Source of the DNA: Flavobacteriaceae bacterium
GTDB taxonomy: Bacteria; Bacteroidota; Bacteroidia; Flavobacteriales; Flavobacteriaceae
DNA length: 64,000 nt
NCBI GenBank assembly: GCA_021647885.1
Contig: JAKITV010000005.1
Location: forward strand, 1 to 64,000
Direction: 5' to 3'
The notes under the pieces are model-generated. The model ran no database searches. It had not been told where the DNA came from and saw only the letters and a list, made by a program, of their open reading frames with translations. The translations under genes were made by a program, and so were the position numbers. The first letter of the stretch is position 1; every line of letters begins with the position of its first letter. Of the stretch, positions 53,931 through 61,137 are shown one piece after another.

Positions 53931-55028
53931 ATGAAGCAAAGTTTAACCTACATTTTATGTTTATTTTTTAGTGTTGTTCTTTCACAAGAAAAGCAAACTT
54001 CCTCTTCATATATCGATGTTAACTATTTTACTGGAAATATTGCCTTACATAATAATGATATTCTACACTTAATTAAAGGTCATCCAGAAGGATTTATTTT
54101 AGGTTGGAACAAAAAAACTTTTGGGCACCAAGATTGGGAACAACGTTTTAATTATCCAGATTATGGATTGTCATTTAGTTATCAAGATTTAAAAAATGAT
54201 GTTCTGGGAAATAACTATGCGATTTATGGACATTATAATTTTTACTTTTTTAAACGCAATTTTATGTTCAGGATTGGTCAAGGATTGGCTTTTACTACAA
54301 ATCCTTATGATAAAATAAATAATCATAAAAATTTAGCTTTTGGATCCAAATTTATGAGTAGCACTTATGTGATGCTTAATTATAAAAAAGAACGAATAAT
54401 TGATAGGTTTGGTTTACAAGCAGGATTGTCTCTAATTCATTATTCTAATGCAAATGTTAAAGCACCAAATACAAGTGTAAATACAATTACCTTAAATGTT
54501 GGAGTCATTTATAATTTAGATGAAGAACAGCCAGAATATATAAACACAATATCTAAAGAAGAAAAATTCACACAACCCATAAAGTACAATTTTGTGTTTA
54601 GAAGCGGTATTAATGAAAGCGATGTTATAGATAGTGGACAATTTCCGTTTTATATTTTTTCTGCCTATGCAGATAAAAGATTTAGTCGTAAAAGTGCTTT
54701 GCAATTAGGGACAGATGTATTTTTTTCAAACTTTTTAAAAGAATATATAAAATATAATGCTGTTGCTTTTCCTGAACGCAATGAAGATGGGAAAGCCGAT
54801 TATAAACGTGTTGGAATATTTATTGGCCATGAGTTGTTTATTAATAAAATATCTTTGGTCACCCAAGTTGGTTATTACGTGTATTATCCTTACGATTTTG
54901 AAGGCAGAACGTATTTTAGAATAGGGCTTAAACGTTATTTTGGAGATAAATGGTTTGGAGCACTTACTTTAAAAGCACATGGAGCAGCAGCTGAAGCCGT
55001 TGAATTTGGAATAGGAATTAGACTTTAA
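53931..55028 (+). CDS. Acyloxyacyl hydrolase family outer-membrane protein (PagL-related)
   Basis: 365 residues with signal peptide MKQSLTYILCLFFSVVLSQ and alternating beta strands of an outer-membrane barrel. It fits the 'acyloxyacyl hydrolase'/lipid A 3-O-deacylase family (PF09411): HPEGFILGWNKKTFGHQDW, YPDYGLSFSYQDLKNDVLGNNYAIYG, and LSLIHYSNANVKAPNTSVNT, which carries the His-Ser pair typical of the PagL active site. If active it would trim fatty acyl chains from lipid A. Stand-alone gene with its own promoter box. Confidence 0.8.
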   Translation: MKQSLTYILCLFFSVVLSQEKQTSSSYIDVNYFTGNIALHNNDILHLIKGHPEGFILGWNKKTFGHQDWEQRFNYPDYGLSFSYQDLKNDVLGNNYAIYGHYNFYFFKRNFMFRIGQGLAFTTNPYDKINNHKNLAFGSKFMSSTYVMLNYKKERIIDRFGLQAGLSLIHYSNANVKAPNTSVNTITLNVGVIYNLDEEQPEYINTISKEEKFTQPIKYNFVFRSGINESDVIDSGQFPFYIFSAYADKRFSRKSALQLGTDVFFSNFLKEYIKYNAVAFPERNEDGKADYKRVGIFIGHELFINKISLVTQVGYYVYYPYDFEGRTYFRIGLKRYFGDKWFGALTLKAHGAAAEAVEFGIGIRL

Positions 55029-55056
55029 ATAAAGTTCATTTAATTTTTAAAAGCAT

Positions 55057-55064
55057 TAATTTTG
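55057..55064 (+). promoter_or_regulatory. -7 box of the ctlX gene
   Basis: TAATTTTG, perfect TAnnTTTG, 17 nt before the ATG at 55082; no strong -33 TTTG is visible. Confidence 0.45.
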
Positions 55065-55081
55065 CATATTATAAATTTTAA

Positions 55082-56020
55082 ATGGAACAAACCACAAATA
55101 CGATACTAATGATTCGCCCTATAAATTTTAGGATGAACGAACAAACTGCTGTAAATAATTATTATCAAAAAATTTTAGAGAATATTTTGCCGGAAACGGT
55201 TAATGCCAAGGCGCAACAAGAGTTCGATATCTTTGTAGAAAAGTTGCTCGATATTGGTGTTAATGTTATTGTGGTAAGCGATACAAATGAAAATGATACA
55301 CCAGATTCTATTTTTCCTAATAATTGGATATCATTCCATGAAAATGCTACAGTTGGGTTGTACCCAATGTTTGCAAAGAATAGACGATTAGAACGTCGCG
55401 AAGATGTATTACAACAATTGGAAACACAAGGATATATAATCAATAATATTATGGATTATACAAGAGCTGAAGAAGAAAATATTTTTCTTGAAGGTACAGG
55501 AAGTTTAGTTTTAGATCGTGTAAACCGAAATGCATATTGTGCCTTATCTCAAAGAGCAGATGAGAGATTGTTAATAGAGTTTTGTGAAGATTTTGAATAT
55601 ACTCCAATAATATTTTCAGCAAATCAAACCGTTAATGGAGAACGTTTGGCTATTTACCACACCAATGTAATGATGTGTCTTGGAGAGACTTTTGCAGTAA
55701 TATGTTTAAACAGTATTGACAATAAAGCTGAACAAAAAAATGTAGTTGAACATTTAAAATCCACCAATAAAGAAATTATAGATATTACCGAAAGTCAAGT
55801 AAATACATTTGCAGGCAATATGTTACAAGTTAAAGGCAAAGACGATGCATCCTATATTGTTATGAGCCAAGCAGCTTATAATTCGTTGGGCAATAACCAA
55901 ATTACTATTTTAGAAAAGCACGGAAAAATCTTGTATAGTTCTTTAGATACAATTGAAGCTTGTGGAGGCGGAAGTGCGCGCTGTATGATGGCAGAAGTTT
56001 TTTTGCCTAAAACAAATTAA
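55082..56020 (+). CDS. ctlX: CtlX-type citrulline-utilisation hydrolase (amidinotransferase/arginine deiminase fold)
   Basis: 312 residues of the penta-bladed guanidino-modifying superfamily. Visible: MIRPINFRMNEQTAVNNYYQ, DTPDSIFPNNWISFHENATVGLYPM (substrate-binding Asp/Asn), RAEEENIFLEGTGSLVLDRVNR (~126-147, catalytic Glu/Asp), YHTNVMMCLGE (catalytic His) and the C-terminal ACGGGSARCMMAEVFLP with the nucleophile Cys. It matches the family annotated as citrulline utilisation hydrolase CtlX. It would break down citrulline or a guanidino compound; a link to the arginine genes of this window is possible but not shown. It converges on the histidine kinase with only 5 bp between stops. Confidence 0.85.
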   Translation: MEQTTNTILMIRPINFRMNEQTAVNNYYQKILENILPETVNAKAQQEFDIFVEKLLDIGVNVIVVSDTNENDTPDSIFPNNWISFHENATVGLYPMFAKNRRLERREDVLQQLETQGYIINNIMDYTRAEEENIFLEGTGSLVLDRVNRNAYCALSQRADERLLIEFCEDFEYTPIIFSANQTVNGERLAIYHTNVMMCLGETFAVICLNSIDNKAEQKNVVEHLKSTNKEIIDITESQVNTFAGNMLQVKGKDDASYIVMSQAAYNSLGNNQITILEKHGKILYSSLDTIEACGGGSARCMMAEVFLPKTN

Positions 56021-56025
56021 TGCTG

Positions 56026-58068
56026 TTACGATACAGGTTTTATTTTTGGCAATTCAACAAAGAATTTGCTGCCTAGATTAGGTTCGCTTTCAACCCAAAT
56101 AGTTCCATTATTAAGTTCTACAAGTTCCTTGCAAATAGAAAGTCCTAAGCCAGTGCCTTTTTCTTCATTAGTCCCTCTGGTAGTAAAACCACTATTTTCA
56201 AATAGCTTCTTTTGGTTTTCTTTAGAAATACCAACGCCAGTATCTTCTATACAAATAAGAACGTTGTTATTACGTTCTCTATTAGAAATGGTAATAACAT
56301 CTCCTATTTTAGAAAATTTCACAGCATTAGCAAGTAGGTTTTGAATAACAATTTCTATCATGCTTCTATCTGCAAAAACAAAATCTTTAATAGATTCGTC
56401 TAAAAGAACAATTCGTTTTTGTTCAACTTTTTTCTGAATTAAACTCATTTTTTCTTTAAAGACTTCCTTAATGTTAAATAACTCAGGTTTTGGCTCTAAG
56501 TTTTGCATTTGAGACTTAGACCAATTCAGTAAATTTAATAACAAAGCCGAAGCATTATCTGCATTATCACTTAATTCAGGAATTAATTCATGAAATTCTT
56601 CTTGAGAAATACTATCTTCTTTAAGGAGGTCTAAAAAGGCTTTTATTGAAGTAATCGAATCTTTTAAATCGTGAGACACAATAGAAAACAACCTGTCCTT
56701 AACTTGATTTATGTCTTCCAAATGCTTAATCTGCTCTAAAATAGCTTCTTTTTCGAGTTTAAATTCCTCATTTCTTTCTTCAAGCTGGTTAATAGAATTG
56801 CTTTTACTCTTTTTGCTTATTATAATGCTAATTAAAATAATACCTAAAATAATTAGGGCAATTATTAGCCCATAAACAATAAGCTTTAAATTTTTTGCGA
56901 AGGTGTTATCACTAACTGTTGTTTTTTGAGAGGTTGTTGCACTATCAAAAGCAGTATCTATATTTGGAGGTTCTTCAAACGTAATTGGAACAACATTTGC
57001 TTTTTCAATTTTAGCTTTTAAAGCATGATATTCTCTTTGCCAATTAAAAGCGTTCTTATAATCTTTTTTTATTGAATCTATAGCGACTCTTAACCTATAA
57101 TTCTCTAATAACTCTTCATCATTACCAACTTTATTTGTAAGTGTATAAGCTTCATTTAATTGAAACTCTGCTAGTCTTACTTTATTAAGTTTTAAATTGA
57201 GATTAGCTAAATTATTTAGCGATATTAAGACTCCATTATTGTTTTTTATAGACCTATTAAGTCTTAAGCCATCTAACAAATAGGTTGTCGCTTTTTCAAA
57301 ATCGTTAAATTGTAAATATTCTCTGCCTATTCTTGGTAAAATGTCTCCACGAACATTCTTATCTTTTTGGGTGTCAAGATAATTTAATGTTTTTTCGTAA
57401 TATTCTATAGCTTTTCTATGCTCTTTACGCATAGAATAAAGCTGGGCAATTTTATTTGTCGATGAAATAATTCCTGTGGTATCCTGTAATTGCTCTCTAA
57501 CGTGTAGAGCTTTAGAGTTAAATTCTAATGCTTTATCAAATTGTTTAGTGTTAAAGTAGGCTTCAGATAGATTATTATAAGCTGAACTTAATTCGTTCTT
57601 CAAATTTTTTCTTTCAAAAATATCTATAGCAGATAAAGAAAATCGAAGCCCTTTATTATAATTCCCACGTTTAATTTCAATAAGTCCAATGCTATTGTTC
57701 ACTTTGGCAATTCCTAAAGAATCATTTAATTGTTTGAACAGTTCTCCCGATTTGTTATAATTGTCTAATGCATTATAATAGTCATCTTTTTGAGTGTATA
57801 TAAGTGCTTTGTAATATCTAATCTCAGCAGTACCTTTATCATATTTTAGCGTAGATGCTAACCTTTCACTTTGATTAATATATAATAAAGCCTTTTTAAA
57901 TTTGTTTGCGTGGTAAAGTGATTTAATGAGTTCTAATGAAGTGTCAACCTTTGCAGAATCTTGTTTTTGATATGCTAACAATAAGGTAAGACTATCCTGC
58001 TCATTAGTTTGTGAGTAACTGGAGCATATAGTTAATAAAATTGCAGTTAAGGTAATTAACTGTTTCAT
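56026..58068 (-). CDS. TPR-containing sensor histidine kinase
   Basis: 680 residues. Signal peptide MKQLITLTAILLTICSSYSQ, then about eight tetratricopeptide repeats in the periplasm (~30-370, e.g. AYNNLSEAYFNTKQFDKALEF), one membrane helix (LIVYGLIIALIILGIILISIII, ~400), a coiled coil, the HisKA dimerisation helix with phospho-acceptor His in LFSIVSHDLKDSITSI, and a HATPase with N-box NLLANAVKFSK, DTGVGIS and GTGLGLSICKELVE. I use the ATG at 58068 (MKQL); an ATG three codons upstream is possible. No response regulator is adjacent, so its partner lies elsewhere. The stimulus is unknown. Confidence 0.88.
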   Translation of the reverse strand: MKQLITLTAILLTICSSYSQTNEQDSLTLLLAYQKQDSAKVDTSLELIKSLYHANKFKKALLYINQSERLASTLKYDKGTAEIRYYKALIYTQKDDYYNALDNYNKSGELFKQLNDSLGIAKVNNSIGLIEIKRGNYNKGLRFSLSAIDIFERKNLKNELSSAYNNLSEAYFNTKQFDKALEFNSKALHVREQLQDTTGIISSTNKIAQLYSMRKEHRKAIEYYEKTLNYLDTQKDKNVRGDILPRIGREYLQFNDFEKATTYLLDGLRLNRSIKNNNGVLISLNNLANLNLKLNKVRLAEFQLNEAYTLTNKVGNDEELLENYRLRVAIDSIKKDYKNAFNWQREYHALKAKIEKANVVPITFEEPPNIDTAFDSATTSQKTTVSDNTFAKNLKLIVYGLIIALIILGIILISIIISKKSKSNSINQLEERNEEFKLEKEAILEQIKHLEDINQVKDRLFSIVSHDLKDSITSIKAFLDLLKEDSISQEEFHELIPELSDNADNASALLLNLLNWSKSQMQNLEPKPELFNIKEVFKEKMSLIQKKVEQKRIVLLDESIKDFVFADRSMIEIVIQNLLANAVKFSKIGDVITISNRERNNNVLICIEDTGVGISKENQKKLFENSGFTTRGTNEEKGTGLGLSICKELVELNNGTIWVESEPNLGSKFFVELPKIKPVS

Positions 58069-58317
58069 AAACCGCACGAGGTATTAGGTACTACACAATG
58101 AGCATAACCTAAACTTGCCTTGAGGGAGAGGAAAATTAAGCATACACTATAAAGCAATAAATTTGCCTTAATACAAATAGTAGGCGTTATTTTCATTTGG
58201 GCTGTGATTAATAGCATTGTAAAAATTGTCAAAAGGAATTAAAAAGCCTAATTTCTGCGTTTTAATACCAAAAAATTAGATGAAAGGAATGTTATTTTTT
58301 TTTGAAAATTCTATCTA

Positions 58318-58360
58318 TCGATGAAAGGCAAAAATCATAGAAAAACAGCACTTTCATCGA
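58318..58360. repeat. Inverted repeat in the kinase-argS gap
   Basis: TCGATGAAAG (58318-58327) and CTTTCATCGA (58351-58360), perfect 10-bp arms with a 23-nt spacer. It lies mid-way in the 497-bp divergent gap (58069-58565), which contains no gene that I can see and is otherwise AT-rich. Candidate binding site or RNA hairpin. Confidence 0.6.
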
Positions 58361-58536
58361 CGAAATGCATATTATACGTAATGTATTGATGGTTAATTTG
58401 TTAACAAAATATTAATATAAATTATAGGTTGCTAAATTCTACACTATTAATCAGTCTTAATTTATCATTTTTTTTCTTTAGGTTAACAAGAAACAGTTTA
58501 CTGCTTTTCTACTCTAAATAGCTTTAAGAAAAGTTC

Positions 58537-58544
58537 TATCTTTG
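58537..58544 (+). promoter_or_regulatory. -7 box of the argS promoter
   Basis: TATCTTTG, perfect TAnnTTTG, 21 nt before the argS ATG; the -33 element is not obvious. Confidence 0.55.
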
Positions 58545-58565
58545 CATCTTAATTTTTAGTTTAAA

Positions 58566-60365
58566 ATGAGCATTCAAAAAACTTTAGCACATCATATAAA
58601 AAAAGCTTTTATATCGCTATATAATTTGGAGTTGGGAACGATAGAATTTCAAGCAACTCGTAAAGAATTTGAAGGCGATATAACCGTTGTTATATTTCCT
58701 ATGTTGCGATTGATTAAAATGAATCCAGCACAACTTGGTGAAGATTTAGGAAATTATTTGGTTAAAAATGTTGATGAAGTTAAAGGTTTTAATGTTGTTA
58801 AAGGGTTTTTGAATATCGTGATTGCTGATGCTTTTTTCCTAAACTTTTTTAATGAAATAAAAGAGGAAGAAAAGTTTGGTTTTGTTGAGCCTCAACCCAA
58901 TGATAAGGCAATTATGGTTGAGTATTCTTCTCCTAACACAAATAAACCATTGCATTTAGGACATATAAGAAACAACCTGTTAGGTTATAGTGTTGCCGAA
59001 ATTTTAAAAGCTGCTGGCAATAAAGTTTACAAGACTCAAATTATAAACGACAGAGGCATACATATTTGTAAAAGTATGTTGGCTTGGCAACGATTTGGAA
59101 ATGGAGAAACTCCAGAAAGCACAGGATTAAAAGGCGATAAGTTGGTTGGTAATTATTATGTAAAGTTTGACCAAGAATATAAAAAAGAAATTCAGGAACT
59201 AATAACTGAAGGTAAAACAGAAGAACAAGCCAAAAAAGAAGCTTCAATTTTATTAGAAGCCCAAGAAATGCTTCTTAAATGGGAAGCTGGAGATGAAGAA
59301 GTTGTATCACTTTGGAAAAAAATGAACCAATGGGTTTATGATGGCTTTGATATTACATATAAAAATCTTGGAGTTGATTTTGATGTGCTTTATTACGAAA
59401 GTGATACCTACCTTCTTGGTAAAGACTTTGTTGCCCAAGGTTTAAAAACAGGAGTGTTCTTTAAAAAGGAAGACGGTTCTGTTTGGTGTGACTTAACCGA
59501 CGATGGACTGGATGAAAAAATCGTTTTACGTAGCGATGGCACAGCAGTATATATGACACAAGATATTGGTACAGCCATACAACGTATTAAAGATTATCCA
59601 GATGTTGGAGGCATGGTTTATACAGTTGGTAACGAACAAGATTACCACTTTAAAGTATTGTTTTTAATACTTAAAAAATTAGGATTCGATTGGGCAAAAA
59701 ACCTGTTCCATTTAAGTTACGGAATGGTAGATTTACCAAGTGGGAAAATGAAGAGTAGAGAAGGAACTGTTGTTGATGCAGACGATTTAATAACAGAAAT
59801 GGCTACAACTGCAAAAGAGATTTCTCAAGAACTAGGAAAACTTGAAGAATATAATGAAACCGAAAAACAAACCATTTATAATACGATTGGTTTAGGTGCT
59901 TTAAAGTATTTTATTTTAAAGGTCGATCCTAAAAAACGCATACTATTCGACCCAGCAGCATCTGTAGATTTTCAAGGTAATACAGGACCTTTTATACAAT
60001 ATACTTACGCAAGAATTCAAGCTATATTACGTAAAGCAAATTTTGATGATGATGTCACGTTGAGCGCTTCCGATAGTTATCGGAACGAAGCATCTCTTCA
60101 TCCTAAAGAAAAAGAACTCATCAAGCAATTACAACTGTTCCCTGAAGTGATTCAAAATGCTGCACATAATCATAGTCCAGCATTAATAGCGAATTATACT
60201 TACGATTTGGTAAAAGGCTTTAATTCATTCTACCAAAGTGTCTCTATTCTTGGTGCCGAAAAAGACAGTGAAAAAATCTTTAGAGTACAACTATCTCAAG
60301 TAGTATCCAATACTATTAAAAATGCTTTGAGTTTATTAGGTATTAATGTGCCAGAACGAATGTAA
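58566..60365 (+). CDS. argS: Arginyl-tRNA synthetase
   Basis: Charges tRNA-Arg; class I synthetase. 599 residues: N-terminal Add1 domain, HIGH motif in SSPNTNKPLHLGHIRNNLLG (~120-139), NDRGIHICKSM, DLTDDGLDEKIVLRSDGTAVYMTQD, the GKMKSREG stretch in the KMSKS region, VDFQGNTGPFIQYTYAR, and the DALR anticodon-binding domain at the C-terminus. Residues ~496-510 (DVTLSASDSYRNEAS) are encoded by a dispersed palindrome inserted in frame just before the anticodon-binding domain. The gene has its own consensus promoter box. Its charging activity is what the arginine leader peptide upstream of the arg operon would sense. Confidence 0.96.
   Translation: MSIQKTLAHHIKKAFISLYNLELGTIEFQATRKEFEGDITVVIFPMLRLIKMNPAQLGEDLGNYLVKNVDEVKGFNVVKGFLNIVIADAFFLNFFNEIKEEEKFGFVEPQPNDKAIMVEYSSPNTNKPLHLGHIRNNLLGYSVAEILKAAGNKVYKTQIINDRGIHICKSMLAWQRFGNGETPESTGLKGDKLVGNYYVKFDQEYKKEIQELITEGKTEEQAKKEASILLEAQEMLLKWEAGDEEVVSLWKKMNQWVYDGFDITYKNLGVDFDVLYYESDTYLLGKDFVAQGLKTGVFFKKEDGSVWCDLTDDGLDEKIVLRSDGTAVYMTQDIGTAIQRIKDYPDVGGMVYTVGNEQDYHFKVLFLILKKLGFDWAKNLFHLSYGMVDLPSGKMKSREGTVVDADDLITEMATTAKEISQELGKLEEYNETEKQTIYNTIGLGALKYFILKVDPKKRILFDPAASVDFQGNTGPFIQYTYARIQAILRKANFDDDVTLSASDSYRNEASLHPKEKELIKQLQLFPEVIQNAAHNHSPALIANYTYDLVKGFNSFYQSVSILGAEKDSEKIFRVQLSQVVSNTIKNALSLLGINVPERM
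60053..60096 (+). repeat. Dispersed palindrome inside the argS reading frame
   Basis: TGTCACGTTGAGCGC, then TTCCGATAGTTATCGGAA (60068-60085, 8-bp arms around GT), then CGAAGCATCTC. It is a composite of the TGTCA-GAGCGC family with the CCGATA palindrome, translated in frame. Confidence 0.8.
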
Positions 60366-60366
60366 T

Positions 60367-60459
60367 TTTTAAGTGTTCGTTTAATATCAAGATAAAAAAC
60401 GTTTAAATGTTTTTTATCAACTGTTAAACGAAGTTAGCTGTTTTCTCTTACAAAGTCAA
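60367..60459 (-). repeat. Conserved 3' element, copy 2 (after the 58-aa gene, beside argS)
   Basis: On the minus strand the same blocks as at 39600-39691 occur in the same order: TTGACTTTGT, ACAG, AACTTCGTTTAACAGTTG and ATATTAAACGAA. Its loop holds GATAAAAAAC/GTTTTTTATC, a perfect 10-bp hairpin (60391-60418) that may work as a two-way terminator between argS and the small gene. Confidence 0.7.
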
Positions 60460-60470
60460 ATTAATTACTT

Positions 60471-60647
60471 CTAAAAGAGCTCTTTAATGTCATCCTCATC
60501 ATCGTCATTTTCTTTAGTATCTAGATGCTCTATAAGGTATTTAGGTGAATTGTCTTTCTTGGCAAAGGTTATTGGTACAGGTATAATACTTGCCATAGCT
60601 ATTATAACTGCCAATGCTAAAAGGCGTAAAAATCTTTTTAGTGTCAT
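60471..60647 (-). CDS. Small membrane-associated or secreted protein, 58 aa
   Basis: Short ORF starting at ATG 60647 (MTLKRFLRLLALAVIIAMAS). It has a hydrophobic N-terminal segment of about 20 residues preceded by basic residues, then a linker (FAKKDNSPKYLIEH) and a strongly acidic tail with a run of Asp/Glu (NDDDEDDIKELF). The layout, with proline just after the hydrophobic part, suggests a membrane anchor or signal peptide. No family is recognised. It is followed, 11 nt after its stop, by the conserved 3' element, in the same order as argH and its element. The 64-bp gap to the next upstream gene shows no promoter consensus. Confidence 0.6.
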   Translation of the reverse strand: MTLKRFLRLLALAVIIAMASIIPVPITFAKKDNSPKYLIEHLDTKENDDDEDDIKELF

Positions 60648-60711
60648 AAATTAAGTAATGATGCTTAGTTAAAAGCGTAGTTATTAAATAGGATTAAAAA
60701 ATGAAGAAAGG

Positions 60712-61062
60712 TTATCCTATATAATCTCTGGAAGTGTTACTTGGCGTAAGTTGCCAATAATTAAGGTCGTAAGGCAAATTAGTGGTTAAAGAGCGTTTAA
60801 GTTGGGTATGCTCTTTTAGTTTTATATTTGAATTTTCAAATTGAAGAAACGTACTGAAATCAAAAGCAAATAATTTTTCAAGCGATTTAACTTGTTTGCT
60901 ATAAGTTGTAAAATAAGCATTATGGCTAGTTTTACTTTGTACAACTAACTCTGTTTGATTAGGAGTATATACAGATTGATAAGCAACAACACCATGCACT
61001 GATGTTAAACTTAATACTAGCGTAATGCTAAATAACCATTTATGTAATGTTTTTATTGACAT
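60712..61062 (-). CDS. Hypothetical secreted protein, 116 aa
   Basis: Begins with a typical signal peptide (MSIKTLHKWLFSITLVLSLT, cleavage probably after VHGVVA). The mature part is about 85 residues, rich in Ser, Thr, Tyr and Phe (YFTTYSKQVKSLEKLFAFDF), without recognised domain or cysteine, so probably soluble periplasmic or outer-membrane-associated. It lies 75 bp downstream of the TonB receptor gene in the same direction and may be cotranscribed with it, though nothing in the sequence proves a shared role. No function assigned. Confidence 0.65.
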   Translation of the reverse strand: MSIKTLHKWLFSITLVLSLTSVHGVVAYQSVYTPNQTELVVQSKTSHNAYFTTYSKQVKSLEKLFAFDFSTFLQFENSNIKLKEHTQLKRSLTTNLPYDLNYWQLTPSNTSRDYIG

Positions 61063-61137
61063 CGCATTGCAAAGATAAGCTTTATTAATTGATGGGTAAA
61101 AGTTAGTGGTAATGTTTATTTAAGCAAAGTTAAGCCA

